Shown here in pieces: positions 45,779-57,198 of a stretch of 64,000 nucleotides of DNA; within the stretch, counting starts at the first letter, position 1; each line of letters begins with the position of its first letter. Position numbers and translations under genes: made by a program. Under the pieces are notes generated by a model. The model saw only the letters and a list, made by a program, of their open reading frames with translations, did no database searches and was not told the origin of the DNA. The stretch comes from Acidimangrovimonas sediminis (lineage in GTDB: Bacteria; Pseudomonadota; Alphaproteobacteria; Rhodobacterales; Rhodobacteraceae), in NCBI RefSeq assembly GCF_002871005.1, contig NZ_PHSN01000004.1, positions 62,001-126,000 on the forward strand, given 5' to 3'.

Positions 45779-47881
45779 ATGGTCGAGTTCATCCTCTTCG
45801 CGCCGCTCGTCGGCGCCATCGTCGCGGGCTTCGGCTGGCGCTTCATCACCGAGACAGGGGCAGAGTGGCTGACCACCGCGCTCCTGTTCGCCGCGGCGAT
45901 CGCGGCGTGGTTCGTGTTCTTCTCGTTCGACGGGAACACGCAGGTGGTGACGATCTTCCGCTGGATCGACTCGGGTAGCCTTCAGGCCAACTGGGGCGTG
46001 CGGCTCGACCGGCTGACGACGATCATGCTGATCGTGGTGACCACGGTCTCGGCCCTCGTGCATCTCTACTCGATCGGCTACATGGCGCATGACGAGAATT
46101 TCGACGAGAGCAAGGGCGAGAACTACCGCGCCCGGTTCTTCGCCTATATCTCGCTCTTCACCTTCACCATGCTGGCGCTGGTGACCGCCAACAACCTGCT
46201 GCAGCTGTTCTTCGGCTGGGAGGGCGTGGGCCTGGTGTCGTACCTGCTGGTGGGGTTCTACTACAAGAAACCCTCGGCCAACGCGGCGGCGATCAAGGCC
46301 TTCATCGTAAACCGTGTCGGTGACTTCGGCTTCCTCCTGGGGATCTTCGCGATCTTCGTGGCGACCGACAGCATCAACTTCGACATCATCTTCCCGAAGT
46401 CGGCCGAGCTGGCGCAGATGCACATCGGCTTTCTCTGGACCACCTGGAACGCGGCTGACGTGATCGGCGTGCTGCTGTTCATCGGGGCGGCGGGCAAGTC
46501 GGCGCAGCTTTTCCTGCACACCTGGCTTCCGGACGCGATGGAGGGCCCGACGCCTGTGTCGGCGCTGATCCACGCCGCGACCATGGTGACCGCGGGTGTG
46601 TTCCTCGTCTGCCGGATGTCGCCGCTTTACGAATACGCGCCCGGCGCGGCCGCGCTGGTGCTGGTGATCGGCGCGACCACCGCCTTCTTCGCCGCGACCG
46701 TGGGCCTGGTGCAGACCGACATCAAGCGCGTGATCGCCTATTCGACCTGTTCGCAGCTGGGTTACATGTTCGCGGCGGCGGGTGCTGGCGTCTACTCGGC
46801 TGCAATGTTCCACCTGATGACGCACGCCTTCTTCAAGGCGCTGCTGTTCCTCTGCGCCGGCTCGGTCATCACCGCGATGCACCACGAGCAGGACATGCGC
46901 AGCTATGGCGGGCTGAGGAAGAAGATCCCCTTCACCTTCTGGATGATGGTGATCGGCACGCTGGCCATCACGGGCACCGGCATTCCGTTCACCGGCGATC
47001 TGTTCGGCATTCCGATCGGCTTTGCCGGCTATGACTCGAAGGATGCCATCATCGAGGGTGTCTGGGGCGCGAATGGCGCGGGCTATGCCTTCTGGATGCT
47101 GGTGATCGCCGCGGCCTTCACCTCGTTCTACTCCTGGCGCCTGATCTTCATGACCTTCTTCGGCGCGCCGAAGGGCGACAAGCACGCGCATGAGCATGCG
47201 CATGAAAGCCCGATGGTCATGCTGATCCCCCTGGGCGTGCTCGCCCTCGGCGCGACCTTTGCGGGGATGATCTGGTACAACAGCTTCTTCGGCAACGAGA
47301 AGAGCATGGAAAGCTTCTTCCACCTGCCGACCCATGCCGAACAGGTGGCCGACGGCGGTGCGCAGAACATCCTGTCGCAGGAACACCAGATCCCCAACGC
47401 GCTTGGCGCGGCCGAGGCGACCAAGCCGGGGGCCGGGGCGATCTACCTGCGCGAGGACAACCAGGCGATCGAACATGCGCACCATGCACCGGCCTGGGTG
47501 AAGATCTCGCCCTTCATCGCGATGGCGCTTGGCTTCCTGCTGGCCTGGGTGATGTATATCCGCAGCCCGTCGATGCCCGGCAAGCTGGCCGAAAGCCAGC
47601 GCCCGCTGTACCTGTTCCTGCTGAACAAGTGGTACTTCGACGAGCTTTACGACGCGATCTTCGTGCGCCCGATGCTGGCGGTCGGCCGGTTCTTCTGGCG
47701 CTGGGGCGACGGCGTGGTGATCGACGGCTCGATCAACGCGCTGGCGACCCGGATCATCCCGGCGATGACCCGTGCCGCAGGGCGGCTGCAGTCGGGCTTC
47801 GTCTATACCTACGCATTCACCATGGTGATCGGCATTACCCTCCTGGTGACCTGGATGACGCTCACCGGAGGGGCGCAGTAA
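45779..47881 (+). CDS. nuoL: NADH-quinone oxidoreductase subunit L
   Basis: A 700-residue antiporter-like proton-pumping subunit at the tip of the membrane arm. [19 protein letters not shown] holds the key glutamate, and [20 protein letters not shown] and [18 protein letters not shown] are the lysine and histidine-rich helices. A histidine-rich cytoplasmic loop (KHAHEHAHE, about residue 467) and a long lateral helix near the C-terminus are visible. Confidence 0.96.
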   Translation: MVEFILFAPLVGAIVAGFGWRFITETGAEWLTTALLFAAAIAAWFVFFSFDGNTQVVTIFRWIDSGSLQANWGVRLDRLTTIMLIVVTTVSALVHLYSIGYMAHDENFDESKGENYRARFFAYISLFTFTMLALVTANNLLQLFFGWEGVGLVSYLLVGFYYKKPSANAAAIKAFIVNRVGDFGFLLGIFAIFVATDSINFDIIFPKSAELAQMHIGFLWTTWNAADVIGVLLFIGAAGKSAQLFLHTWLPDAMEGPTPVSALIHAATMVTAGVFLVCRMSPLYEYAPGAAALVLVIGATTAFFAATVGLVQTDIKRVIAYSTCSQLGYMFAAAGAGVYSAAMFHLMTHAFFKALLFLCAGSVITAMHHEQDMRSYGGLRKKIPFTFWMMVIGTLAITGTGIPFTGDLFGIPIGFAGYDSKDAIIEGVWGANGAGYAFWMLVIAAAFTSFYSWRLIFMTFFGAPKGDKHAHEHAHESPMVMLIPLGVLALGATFAGMIWYNSFFGNEKSMESFFHLPTHAEQVADGGAQNILSQEHQIPNALGAAEATKPGAGAIYLREDNQAIEHAHHAPAWVKISPFIAMALGFLLAWVMYIRSPSMPGKLAESQRPLYLFLLNKWYFDELYDAIFVRPMLAVGRFFWRWGDGVVIDGSINALATRIIPAMTRAAGRLQSGFVYTYAFTMVIGITLLVTWMTLTGGAQ

Positions 47882-47882
47882 C

Positions 47883-49448
47883 ATGGACAACCTGCTTTCC
47901 ATCATCACCTTCATCCCGGCGGTGGCGGCGCTTGTCCTCGCGGTGTTCCTGCGCGGCAACGACGCAGCGGCACAGCGCAACGCCAAGTATGTGGCGCTGC
48001 TTGCGACCACTGCGAGCTTCCTGATCTCGCTCTTCGTGCTGGCCGGGTTCGACCCGTCGAACACCGGGTTCCAGTTCCTCGAGAACTACCGCTGGATCCT
48101 CGGCTTCCACTACAAGATGGGGATCGACGGCATCTCCATCAGCTTCGTCATGCTGACGAGCTTCATGATGCCCTTCGTGATCCTGGCCTGCTGGAACGTC
48201 GAGTACCGGGTCAAGGAATACATGATGGCGTTCCTGATCCTGGAAACGCTGATGCTCGGCACGTTCATGTCGCTCGACCTCGTGCTGTTCTACCTGTTCT
48301 TCGAGGGCGGCCTGATCCCGATGTTCCTGATCATCGGTATCTGGGGCGGGCAGGATCGCGTCTATGCCGCGTTCAAGTTCTTCCTCTACACCTTCGCCGG
48401 CTCGATCTTCATGCTGGTCGCGATCATCGCGATCTACCACATGACGGGCACGACCGACATGGCGGGCGGCGCGAACGGGGCAGGCGGCTTGCTGACACAC
48501 CGCTTCCCGTACCAGACGATCCATATATGGGGGATCCCGATCAAGGGCGGGGTGCAGACGCTTCTGTGGATCTCGTTCTTCATCTCCTTCGCCGTGAAGA
48601 TGCCGCTGTGGCCCCTGCACACCTGGTTGCCCGCGGCCCACGTCGAGGCGCCGACGGCCGGTTCCATCGTGCTGGCGGCGATCCTTCTGAAGATCGCGGA
48701 CTACGGCTTCCTGCGCTTCACCCTGCCGATGTTCCCCGAAGCCACGACGATTGTCGGACCCATCGCCATGGCGCTGGCCGTGATCGCGATCATCTACACC
48801 TCGCTCGTCGCGCTGGTGCAGGAGGACGTGAAAAAGGTCATCGCCTATTCCTCGGTCGCGCACATGGCCGTGGTTCTGGTGGGCATCTTCTCGGCCACCC
48901 AGCAGGGGATCCAGGGCGGGATCCTGATGGTGGTGGCGCACGGGTTCTCGTCGGGTGCGCTCTTCCTCTGCGTCGGCGTGATCTACGACCGGATGCACAC
49001 CCGCCAGATCGACGCTTTCGGGGGCCTCGTGAACCGGATGCCGCGCTATGCGCTGGTCTTCATGTTCTTCGTCATGGCGAACGTGGGCCTGCCGGGCACC
49101 GCCAACTTCGCGGGGGAATTCCTGATCCTCGTCGGCGCCTTCCAGGTGAACACCTGGGTCGCGATGTTCGCCACCACCAGCGTGGTCCTGGCCGCGGCCT
49201 ATTCGCTGTGGCTTTACCGCCGGGTGGTCTTCGGGCAGCTGATCAAGGAAAGCCTGAAGACGATCACCGACATGAACGCCCGCGAGAAGCTGATCTTCGC
49301 CCCTCTCGTTGCGCTGACGCTGCTCTTCGGTTTCTACCCGTCGCTGGTCACCGACCTCGTGGGACCGAGCGTCGCCGACCTCGTCAACGACGTGACCGCG
49401 GCCCAGGCGGCCTTCGACCCCGGCGCATTGATCGCCCCCGCACAGTAA
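47883..49448 (+). CDS. nuoM: NADH-quinone oxidoreductase subunit M
   Basis: A 521-residue antiporter-like proton-pumping subunit. [20 protein letters not shown] has the conserved glutamate, [19 protein letters not shown] matches the family and [15 protein letters not shown] follows. It begins one base after the nuoL stop. Confidence 0.96.
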   Translation: MDNLLSIITFIPAVAALVLAVFLRGNDAAAQRNAKYVALLATTASFLISLFVLAGFDPSNTGFQFLENYRWILGFHYKMGIDGISISFVMLTSFMMPFVILACWNVEYRVKEYMMAFLILETLMLGTFMSLDLVLFYLFFEGGLIPMFLIIGIWGGQDRVYAAFKFFLYTFAGSIFMLVAIIAIYHMTGTTDMAGGANGAGGLLTHRFPYQTIHIWGIPIKGGVQTLLWISFFISFAVKMPLWPLHTWLPAAHVEAPTAGSIVLAAILLKIADYGFLRFTLPMFPEATTIVGPIAMALAVIAIIYTSLVALVQEDVKKVIAYSSVAHMAVVLVGIFSATQQGIQGGILMVVAHGFSSGALFLCVGVIYDRMHTRQIDAFGGLVNRMPRYALVFMFFVMANVGLPGTANFAGEFLILVGAFQVNTWVAMFATTSVVLAAAYSLWLYRRVVFGQLIKESLKTITDMNAREKLIFAPLVALTLLFGFYPSLVTDLVGPSVADLVNDVTAAQAAFDPGALIAPAQ

Positions 49449-49461
49449 GGACAGAGAACAC

Positions 49462-50904
49462 ATGATTTCCGAAGATCTGAGCCTTCTGCTTCCCGAGATC
49501 GTGCTGGCGGTCTATGCGATGGCCGCGCTGATGTACGGGGTCTACACCGGCAAGGACCGCACCATGCCGCTGCTCACCTGGGTGACGGCGGCGGTGTTCG
49601 CGGCGCTGGCCTTCTGGATCGGGATCACCGGGCCCGGCACGCATACCGCGTTCAACGGCATGTTCATCGACGATGGCTTCTCGCGGTTCGTCAAGGTGAC
49701 GGTGCTGCTGTCGGGGGCGGCCGTGCTGGTCATGGCGCAGGATTACATGGTGCGCCGCGGCCTTGCCCGGTTCGAATATCCGGTGCTGGTGGCGCTGGCC
49801 GTCGTGGGCATGATGGTGATGGTGTCCGCGGGCGACCTGATGTCGCTCTACATGGGGCTGGAGCTGCAATCGCTTGCGCTGTACGTCGTGGCCTCGCTGC
49901 GCCGCGACAGCGCCAAGTCGACCGAGGCGGGCCTGAAGTATTTCGTTCTGGGCGCGCTGTCGTCGGGGATCCTGCTTTACGGCGCGTCGCTGACCTATGG
50001 CTTCGCCGGCACGACCGAGTTCAAGGGCATCCTAAGCACGATCCATGGCGGGCACATGTCGCTGGGGCTGCTGTTCGGCCTCGTGTTTCTGATCTCGGGC
50101 CTCGCGTTCAAGATCTCCGCGGTGCCGTTCCACATGTGGACACCCGACGTCTACGAGGGTGCGCCGACCCCGGTCACCGCCTTCTTCGCGACCGCGCCGA
50201 AGGTCGCCGCGATGTCGCTGATCGCGCGCCTCTTGTTCGACGCCTTCGGCACCGCGCCCGCGGACTGGAGCCAGATCCTGGCGGTGCTGGCGGTGCTGTC
50301 GATGTTCCTGGGCGCCTTCGGGGCGATCGGGCAGACCGACATCAAGCGCCTGATGGCCTATTCCTCGATCGCCCACATGGGTTATGCGCTGGTGGGCCTG
50401 TCGTCGGGCACGCAGTTCGGCGTGGAATCCATGCTGATGTACATGGTGATCTACGCCACCACGAACGTGGGCGTCTTCGCCTTCATCCTGTCGATGGAAC
50501 GCGACGGGCGGCAGATCACCGATCTCGCCTCGCTCAACAACTTCGCCGCGAAGGAGCCGCTGAAGGCGCTGGCGATCCTGATCCTGATGTTCTCGCTGGC
50601 GGGCGTGCCGCCGACCGTGGGCTTCTTCGCCAAGTTCTACGTGCTGCGCGCGGCGATCGAGGCGAACATGACCTGGCTTGCGGTACTAGCGGTGATCTCG
50701 TCGGTGATCGGTGCCTACTACTACCTGCGCATCGTTTACTACATGTACTTCGGGCAGGAGACGGAGGGTCTGGACACCGGCACCATGAACATCGTGCCCT
50801 GGATCATGCTGATGGGCACGGCGGTGATCATGCTCGTGGGGATCGTCAACCTCTTCGGTGTCGAGGGGCTGGCCCACGCAGCCGCCGCAACCCTTGTCCC
50901 GTAG
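49462..50904 (+). CDS. nuoN: NADH-quinone oxidoreductase subunit N
   Basis: A 480-residue antiporter-like proton-pumping subunit. [20 protein letters not shown] holds the conserved glutamate, [20 protein letters not shown] is diagnostic and [19 protein letters not shown] follows. It is the last nuo gene. Its 3' end overlaps the probable start of birA. Confidence 0.96.
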   Translation: MISEDLSLLLPEIVLAVYAMAALMYGVYTGKDRTMPLLTWVTAAVFAALAFWIGITGPGTHTAFNGMFIDDGFSRFVKVTVLLSGAAVLVMAQDYMVRRGLARFEYPVLVALAVVGMMVMVSAGDLMSLYMGLELQSLALYVVASLRRDSAKSTEAGLKYFVLGALSSGILLYGASLTYGFAGTTEFKGILSTIHGGHMSLGLLFGLVFLISGLAFKISAVPFHMWTPDVYEGAPTPVTAFFATAPKVAAMSLIARLLFDAFGTAPADWSQILAVLAVLSMFLGAFGAIGQTDIKRLMAYSSIAHMGYALVGLSSGTQFGVESMLMYMVIYATTNVGVFAFILSMERDGRQITDLASLNNFAAKEPLKALAILILMFSLAGVPPTVGFFAKFYVLRAAIEANMTWLAVLAVISSVIGAYYYLRIVYYMYFGQETEGLDTGTMNIVPWIMLMGTAVIMLVGIVNLFGVEGLAHAAAATLVP

Positions 50905-51649
50905 CGGCTGGCCCGCGGGCTATGGCCGGGTGATCCTGGCCGAGACCGACTCGACCAATGCCGAGGCTATCCGGAGGGTCCCGCTGCTGGCGGGGCCCGA
51001 ATGGATCCTGGCGCTGCGTCAGAGCGCGGCACGGGGAAGGCGCGGCCGGCCCTGGGCCATGCCCGAGGGGAATTTCGCGGGCACATTGGTGATGCGCCCG
51101 ACCGAGGCGCCCGACCTTGTGGCGCTGCGCAGCTTCGTCGCCGCCTTGGCCCTGCACGACGCTTTCGTCGACGCGACGGGCCGCGCGGCGCCCTTCGCGC
51201 TCAAGTGGCCGAACGACGTGCTGCTGAACGGCGGCAAGGTGGCGGGCATCCTTCTGGAAAGCGCCGGGACGGGCAGGGGTGTCGCACATCTCGTGATCGG
51301 GATCGGCGTCAACCTGGCCGCGGCCCCCGCCGCGGGCGAGGTCGAACCCGGTGCCCTGCGCCCGGTCAGCCTTCTGGAAGAGACCGGCGCCGTTGTGACA
51401 CCCGAGGAATTCCTCGATCTTCTCGCAAGCGCCTATGCCGCCCGCGAGGCACAGTTCACCACCTACGGTTTCGGCCCGATCCGCGAGGCCTGGCTGCAGC
51501 GCGCGGCCCGTCTGGGCGAGCAGATCACCGCCCGGACCAGCCAGACGGTGCAGCAGGGCCGTTTCGAGACAGTGGACGCGCAGGGCAACCTTGTTCTAGA
51601 CACGCCCGACGGGCGCCGCGCCATCCCCGCGGCCGAGATCTTCTTCTGA
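50894..51649 (+). CDS. birA: biotin-[acetyl-CoA-carboxylase] ligase
   Basis: A 251-residue monofunctional biotin ligase without the N-terminal DNA-binding domain of E. coli Bir[23 protein letters not shown] (biotinoyl-AMP loop) and [20 protein letters not shown] are conserved. It would biotinylate carriers such as MccA. The start is uncertain: TTG at 50894 gives the usual [12 protein letters not shown] beginning and overlaps nuoN by 11 bases, while GTG at 50858 adds twelve residues. Confidence 0.88.
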   Translation: MSRSGWPAGYGRVILAETDSTNAEAIRRVPLLAGPEWILALRQSAARGRRGRPWAMPEGNFAGTLVMRPTEAPDLVALRSFVAALALHDAFVDATGRAAPFALKWPNDVLLNGGKVAGILLESAGTGRGVAHLVIGIGVNLAAAPAAGEVEPGALRPVSLLEETGAVVTPEEFLDLLASAYAAREAQFTTYGFGPIREAWLQRAARLGEQITARTSQTVQQGRFETVDAQGNLVLDTPDGRRAIPAAEIFF

Positions 51650-51659
51650 GGAGGGCGGA

Positions 51660-52439
51660 ATGCTCCTCTGCATCGACTGCGGCAACACCAACACCGTCTT
51701 CTCCATCTGGGACGGCGCGCGCTTCCTGTGCACGCTGCGCACCTCGACCGAACATCAGCGCACGGCCGACCAGTATTTCGTCTGGTTCACCACGCTGGTC
51801 GAACACCATGGCATCCGGCCCGAGATCACCGACGTCATCATCTCGTCCACCGTGCCACGGGTCGTGTTCAACCTGCGCGTCTTTGCCGACCGCTACTTCA
51901 ACGCGCGACCCCTCGTGGTGGGCCGCCCCGATTGCCTGCTTCCGCACCCGCCGCGGGTTGACGCGGGCTCGGGCGTGGGGCCCGACCGTCTGGTGAACAC
52001 CGCGGGCGCGTTCGACCGGCACGGCGGCGACCTGATCGTCGTGGATTTCGGCACCGCCACCACATTCGACGTGGTGGCCCAGGACGGCGCCTATATCGGC
52101 GGGGTCATCGCGCCGGGCGTCAACCTGTCGCTCGAGGCGCTGCACATGGCGGCCGCCGCGCTGCCGCACGTGGACATCACCAAGCCGCAACGCGTTGTCG
52201 GCACCAACACCGTGGCCTGCATGCAGTCGGGCATCTTCTGGGGCTATGTCGGCCTGATCCGCGAGCTTTGCGAGCGGATCCGCGGTGAGAGCGACCGCCC
52301 GATGAAGGTGATCGGCACCGGCGGCCTCGCTTCGCTATTCGCCTCTGGAGAGGTTCTTTTCGACACTATCGAGGATGATCTGACCATGCACGGTCTGACC
52401 GTCATTCACGCCTATAACAAGGAAAACGGGCCCTTATGA
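51660..52439 (+). CDS. coaX: type III pantothenate kinase
   Basis: A 259-residue kinase of the ASKHA fold that phosphorylates pantothenate at the start of coenzyme A synthesis. The phosphate-1 motif is IDCGNTNTVFSIWD (5-18), GPDRLVNTAGAF lies near the pantothenate site and VVDFGTATTFDVV is the second nucleotide motif. The stop overlaps the rnj start as ATGA. The set nuoN-birA-coaX-rnj is a common gene order in alphaproteobacteria. Confidence 0.95.
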   Translation: MLLCIDCGNTNTVFSIWDGARFLCTLRTSTEHQRTADQYFVWFTTLVEHHGIRPEITDVIISSTVPRVVFNLRVFADRYFNARPLVVGRPDCLLPHPPRVDAGSGVGPDRLVNTAGAFDRHGGDLIVVDFGTATTFDVVAQDGAYIGGVIAPGVNLSLEALHMAAAALPHVDITKPQRVVGTNTVACMQSGIFWGYVGLIRELCERIRGESDRPMKVIGTGGLASLFASGEVLFDTIEDDLTMHGLTVIHAYNKENGPL

Positions 52440-54118
52440 GCAACAAAAAGGACCGGCTGATCTACCTGCCCCTCGGTGGCGCGGGCGAGATCGGCATGAA
52501 CTGCTACGTCTACGGCTATGGGCCGGAAGGGCGAGAACGGCTGATCGTCGTCGATCTCGGCGTGACCTTCCCCGACATGGACACGACGCCCGGCGTCGAC
52601 CTGATCATGCCCGACATCTCGTGGCTGGTGGAACGCGCCGACCGGATCGAGGCGATCTTCATCACCCATGCGCACGAGGACCATATCGGCGGCCTCGGCC
52701 ACCTCTGGCCGCAGCTCAAGGCGCAGGTCTACTGCCGCCGCTTCACCGGCACGCTGGCCGCGATGAAGCTCGAGGACCGAGGGCAGCCCGCCAACGTCGT
52801 CTCGATCGTCGAGCCGCGGCCCGACGTGGTCGAGGCGGGGCCGTTCAAGGTGCAGTTCGTGCCGGTGTCGCATTCGATCCCGGAAAGCTCGGCCCTGATC
52901 ATCGACACGCCGGCGGGCCGCGTCGTGCATTCGGGCGACTTCAAGCTCGACGGGTCGCCCGTTGTGGGCGAGGCCTTCGACCCGAAGGAGTGGCACGGCA
53001 TCGCGCAGGAAGGCAACGGCGTGCTGGCGCTGATGTGCGACAGCACGAACATCTTCTCGCCCGCGCCGGGCCGGTCCGAGGCCACGCTGGCCGAGCCGCT
53101 GGCCGAACTGGTGGCAAGCGCCCCGGGGATGATGGTGGCGACCACCTTCGCGTCGAACGTCGCACGGCTGAAGACGCTGGCCGATGCCGGCCAGGCGGCG
53201 GGGCGCTCGGTCTGCCTGATGGGGCGCGCGATGAAGCGCATGGTGACGGCAGCGGTCGATAGCGGCGTGTTGACCGATTTCCCATCGCTGGTCGCCCCGG
53301 AGCAGGCCGCGGACATCCCGCGCGAACACCTGATGCTGATCGTCACCGGCAGCCAGGGGGAGCGCCGCGCCGCCACGGCGCAGCTGGCGCGCGGCAAGTA
53401 CCTCGGGCTGAGCCTGAAGGAAGGCGACACCTTCCTGTTCTCGTCCAAGGTGATCCCGGGCAATGAGCGCGGGGTGATCCGCATCGTCAACAACATGTCC
53501 GAGATGGGCGTCGACGTCATCGACGACCGCGGCGGCCTCTATCACGTGTCGGGTCACGCCAACCGGCCCGACCTGGAGGGTGTGCACGACCTGCTGCACC
53601 CCAAGATCCTGATCCCGATGCATGGCGAGCACCGCCACCTGCGCGAACACGCGAAACTGGGCGAATCCAAGGGGATGTCGACCGAAGTTGCGACGAACGG
53701 GATGATGATCGACCTCACCACGGGCTATCCGCAGGTGGCGGAATATATCGAGACGGGCCGGGTCTATCTCGATGGCAACGTGATGGTGGGCGCGATGGAC
53801 GGGGTGATCCGCGACCGGATCCGCATGGCGCTCAACGGCCATGTGATGGTGACGCTGATCCTCGACGAGGCGGGCGAACCGCTGGGCGATGCCTGGGCCG
53901 AGGTGATGGGGCTCGCCGAGACCGGCAAGTCCGGCCGCCCGCTCGTCGAGGCGATCGAGGGCGACCTGACGGAGTTCCTCGACCGTGCCGACCAGAAGGT
54001 TCTGCGCGACGACGACAAGCTGGACGACGCGCTGCGGCGGATCGTGCGGCAGGTGTCGATGGAAGAGGTCGGCAAGAAGCCCGAGGTGACGACGGTGGTC
54101 TCGCGGCTGGACGGCTGA
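52436..54118 (+). CDS. rnj: ribonuclease J
   Basis: A 560-residue metallo-beta-lactamase/beta-CASP nuclease. The metal site THAHEDHIGGL is near residues 77-87, and LMCDSTN and SGHANRPDLEG belong to the beta-CASP and later motifs. RNase J acts as a 5'-3' exonuclease and endonuclease in rRNA maturation and mRNA turnover. It is cotranscribed after coaX, and a sulfotransferase-like gene follows four bases later. Confidence 0.94.
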   Translation: MSNKKDRLIYLPLGGAGEIGMNCYVYGYGPEGRERLIVVDLGVTFPDMDTTPGVDLIMPDISWLVERADRIEAIFITHAHEDHIGGLGHLWPQLKAQVYCRRFTGTLAAMKLEDRGQPANVVSIVEPRPDVVEAGPFKVQFVPVSHSIPESSALIIDTPAGRVVHSGDFKLDGSPVVGEAFDPKEWHGIAQEGNGVLALMCDSTNIFSPAPGRSEATLAEPLAELVASAPGMMVATTFASNVARLKTLADAGQAAGRSVCLMGRAMKRMVTAAVDSGVLTDFPSLVAPEQAADIPREHLMLIVTGSQGERRAATAQLARGKYLGLSLKEGDTFLFSSKVIPGNERGVIRIVNNMSEMGVDVIDDRGGLYHVSGHANRPDLEGVHDLLHPKILIPMHGEHRHLREHAKLGESKGMSTEVATNGMMIDLTTGYPQVAEYIETGRVYLDGNVMVGAMDGVIRDRIRMALNGHVMVTLILDEAGEPLGDAWAEVMGLAETGKSGRPLVEAIEGDLTEFLDRADQKVLRDDDKLDDALRRIVRQVSMEEVGKKPEVTTVVSRLDG

Positions 54119-54122
54119 GGAC

Positions 54123-54956
54123 ATGACGCTCTGGCTCCACATCGGGCACGGCAAGACGGGGTCATCGGCCCTTCAGGCCGGCCTGGTGCGGGGCCGGGGC
54201 TTTGTCTACCCGCAGACCGGGCGCAGCGCCGAGGGCGATCACAACCGCCTGTTCCCGGTCGACCCACCGATTTATGGCCCTCAGATGCTGGACCGGATCG
54301 CCGCGGCGCGCGACGAGATCGGCGGTGGCGACGGGGTGTTGTCATCCGAAAGCCTGTGCTTCGCCGGGCCCGCGAAGGTGGCGCAGCTGGCCGAGGTGTT
54401 TTCCGGTGCCGACCTGCGGATCCTCTATTACGTGCGACGGCAGGAGGATCTGGTCGAAAGCGGGTTTCGCCAGCACCAGAGGGGCCGGTTGCGGGTGGCC
54501 CGGGATGTTGCGAAAACGGTTGAGGATTATCTTGCAACCCACGGCAGCAGCTTTGATTTTCTCAAACGTATTGCGCCGTGGGAAGAGGTCTTCGGCCGCG
54601 AGAGGGTGACCGCGCGGCTATATGATCGGAAGACCTGCGCAGGGGACGTCTGCGCCGATTTCGCGGCCGTCACCGGGTTTGCTGTGGCCGATACCGGTGC
54701 GCGGGCGAACCCGTCGCTGGACGTCCCGCTGACCCGGGCACTGATGCTGTATCGCGAGGTCGAACCGGATCCGGAGAGGCAGATGGCCTTTCGCGCGGGG
54801 CTGGAGCGGATCGTGGCCGAGATCGGCCCGAGCCCGGCGCGGTTCGTGGACGACGCGATGCGGGCCCGGATCCGGGAGATGTTCGCCGAGAGCAACGCCA
54901 CCTTCGCCGCGCGCCACCTGGACGCGCGGGCGGCCGAGATCCTTACGACGTCTTGA
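54123..54956 (+). CDS. sulfotransferase-like P-loop protein
   Basis: A 277-residue protein with an N-terminal 5'-phosphosulfate-type loop (LHIGHGKTGSSALQ, residues 5-18). A 3'-phosphate-binding-like region follows (LRILYYVRRQEDLVESGFRQ, about 98-117). It resembles the island protein at 12526 in its first motif but is otherwise divergent. GAGG lies directly before the ATG. It is probably translated from the rnj transcript. Its last 14 bases overlap the end of the convergent rhlE gene. The substrate is unknown; surface polysaccharide is a possibility. Confidence 0.7.
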   Translation: MTLWLHIGHGKTGSSALQAGLVRGRGFVYPQTGRSAEGDHNRLFPVDPPIYGPQMLDRIAAARDEIGGGDGVLSSESLCFAGPAKVAQLAEVFSGADLRILYYVRRQEDLVESGFRQHQRGRLRVARDVAKTVEDYLATHGSSFDFLKRIAPWEEVFGRERVTARLYDRKTCAGDVCADFAAVTGFAVADTGARANPSLDVPLTRALMLYREVEPDPERQMAFRAGLERIVAEIGPSPARFVDDAMRARIREMFAESNATFAARHLDARAAEILTTS

Positions 54957-56436
54957 AGCTGCGGGTCAGGAAGTCGGGCATGTGATCGCCCATGCCGACC
55001 ACGACCTCTTCGTCGCGCCGGTCACGGCGGTCGTTGCGGCGGCGATCGCCGCGGCCTTCGCTACGGCTGTCGCTACGCTCCTGACGCGGTTGAGGCGCGC
55101 GTTCCTCGGGCGCGGCGTCCGCCCGCTTGTCCTCGACCACCTCGGCCGGTTTCGCTTCGGGCGCGGCATCGCTCCGATCTTCGTCCCGGCGGCTGCGCGA
55201 GCGCGACCGCGAGCGGCTGCTGCGGCCGCCGTCACGACCGCCGTCCTTGTTGCGGTCCTCGCGCGGCGGACGGTCGGGCGATGCGGTGAAGTCCGGCACC
55301 TCGCCCGCGGGAATGTCCTTCTTGATCAGCGAGGTGATCGCCGAGAGATACTTGTCGTCCGCCGGCACGGCGAGAGTGTAGGCGCGGCCCTTGCGACCGG
55401 CTCGTCCGGTGCGGCCGATGCGGTGGACGTAATCTTCGGCATGGCTGGGCACGTCGAAGTTGAAGACATGGCTGACCGCCGGAATATCAAGGCCACGGGC
55501 GGCCACGTCAGAAGCCACGAGGAACCGCAACGTGCCGTCGCGGAAGCCGTCGAGCGTGCGCATGCGTTGCGACTGGTCCAGGTCGCCGTGAATGGGCGCG
55601 GCGTCGAAGCCGTGCGATTTCAGCGACTTGGCGACCACGTCCACGTCGATCTTGCGATTGCAGAAGATGATTGCGTTCTGGCAGGCCTCGCCCTCACTCT
55701 CGATCAGTGCCCGCAGCAGGGCGCGTTTCTCGGTGAAGGAGCGGTCGCGGCGCGAGGGCGTGATCGAGAACAGCTTCTGCTCGATGTTTTCCGACGCGGT
55801 GGCCTGTCGCGCAACCTCGATCCGGGCGGGGTTGTGCAGGAAGGCGTTGGTGATCCGCTCGATCTCGGGCGCCATGGTCGCCGAGAAGAACAGGGTCTGC
55901 CGGGTGAACGGCGTCAGCTGGAAGATCCGCTCGATATCCGGGATGAAGCCCATGTCGAGCATCCGGTCAGCCTCGTCCACCACCATGATCTGCACGCCGG
56001 TGAGCAGAAGCTTGCCACGCTCGAAATGGTCGAGCAGGCGGCCCGGGGTGGCGATCAGCACGTCGACGCCCTTGTCGATCAGCTTGTCCTGTTCGCCGAA
56101 CGACACGCCGCCGATCAGGAGTGCCTTGGTCAGCTTGGTGTTCTTGGCGTAGATGTCGAAGTTCTCGGCCACCTGGGCGGCAAGTTCCCGCGTCGGCGCG
56201 AGGACGAGCGAGCGCGGCATGCGCGCCCGGGCCCGGCCCTTGGCCAGGAGGGTGATCATCGGCAGGGTGAAGCTGGCGGTCTTGCCGGTGCCGGTCTGGG
56301 CGATGCCCAGCACGTCCTGTCCTTCCAACGCGGGCGGAATCGCCTGGGCCTGGATCGGGGTCGGGGTTTCGTAGCCGGCGTCTGAGACGGCGCTCAACAC
56401 CTTGGGGTCCAAGGCGAGATCAGTGAATTTGGTCAT
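54943..56436 (-). CDS. rhlE: DEAD-box RNA helicase, RhlE-like
   Basis: A 497-residue ATP-dependent RNA helicase. Visible are the Q motif (YETPTPIQAQAIP), Walker A AQTGTGKT, VLAPTRELA, TPGRLLDH, VVDEADRMLDMGF, FFSATM and HRIGRTGRAGR. The C-terminal 115 residues are a disordered arginine/serine/aspartate tail that probably binds RNA. The start at 56436 follows AGGACGCTA. The longer frame would add 29 residues. It may act in ribosome assembly or RNA decay near RNase J. Confidence 0.93.
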   Translation of the reverse strand: MTKFTDLALDPKVLSAVSDAGYETPTPIQAQAIPPALEGQDVLGIAQTGTGKTASFTLPMITLLAKGRARARMPRSLVLAPTRELAAQVAENFDIYAKNTKLTKALLIGGVSFGEQDKLIDKGVDVLIATPGRLLDHFERGKLLLTGVQIMVVDEADRMLDMGFIPDIERIFQLTPFTRQTLFFSATMAPEIERITNAFLHNPARIEVARQATASENIEQKLFSITPSRRDRSFTEKRALLRALIESEGEACQNAIIFCNRKIDVDVVAKSLKSHGFDAAPIHGDLDQSQRMRTLDGFRDGTLRFLVASDVAARGLDIPAVSHVFNFDVPSHAEDYVHRIGRTGRAGRKGRAYTLAVPADDKYLSAITSLIKKDIPAGEVPDFTASPDRPPREDRNKDGGRDGGRSSRSRSRSRSRRDEDRSDAAPEAKPAEVVEDKRADAAPEERAPQPRQERSDSRSEGRGDRRRNDRRDRRDEEVVVGMGDHMPDFLTRSFKTS

Positions 56437-56665
56437 TAGCGTCCTGGTTGTCGCGGCATCGGGCCACGCTTGGTTGAGGGACGCGATTTCCGGGCGTCCC
56501 GGCGTCTGGTTGGCACCCGTCAAGTCAAAACCTCGCGGGATGGCAAGGGGCTAGCGGAAAACGCCGGAAAGGTCAATCGGGGACGCTGCGTTCGCCATCA
56601 TGTGCGCCGATATCGCCGATGTCCGGGGGGCTCCGGCCCCGGTCAAGGGGCGCGGTGCGGGCCCC

Positions 56666-57139
56666 TCAGTACCGGGCGGTGCGGTTGATCGCGGCGGTCC
56701 CGAGGATCAGGTCGCTCAGCCCCTGGCCGCGCGCCGTCGTCAGCATCAGCACGACCGAGATGATCTGGGGGAAGACGAAGGAGAGCGAGAGCGAGTAACC
56801 CAGAGTGTGGAAGAAGGCGGTGGCGAGGTCGAGCCTGTCGCCCTGCAGCGTACGGAACTCGATCGAGGCGAGGCGCATGCCCCAGGTGGCCGAACCGCGG
56901 GCCAGCGTCACCCAGCGGTAGAGAAAGTTGATCCCGAGGAACAGGACCGGAAAGAAGAAGGCGCCGATGAAGACGGTCAGCACCACGACCAGAAGCGTTG
57001 CGAAAAAGACGATCAGCGTGTCGACCACCCAAGCCAGCAGGCGCTTGGGGGCCACGTCGCTGTAGAAGCCCGCAGCGAAATCCGGGTCGGGAAGGCCGTC
57101 GGCGGTCGCGGCGGTGCGTGTCGGGTCGGTCCAGGTCAT
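56666..57139 (-). CDS. RDD family membrane protein
   Basis: A 157-residue protein of the RDD family with the motif KRLLAWVVDTLIVFF near residue 32-46 and three hydrophobic segments. The arginine-aspartate pair is present, and GSATWGMRLASIEFRTLQGDR is typical of the second conserved region. The family has unclear transport or stress roles. It precedes the end of the DUF2852 gene by about 60 bases on the same strand. Confidence 0.85.
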   Translation of the reverse strand: MTWTDPTRTAATADGLPDPDFAAGFYSDVAPKRLLAWVVDTLIVFFATLLVVVLTVFIGAFFFPVLFLGINFLYRWVTLARGSATWGMRLASIEFRTLQGDRLDLATAFFHTLGYSLSLSFVFPQIISVVLMLTTARGQGLSDLILGTAAINRTARY

Positions 57140-57198
57140 GGCGTCCTATATGGGTGGCCGGGGCGGGCCTGCAAGGACCCGCCCGGGGAGTGTGGGGA

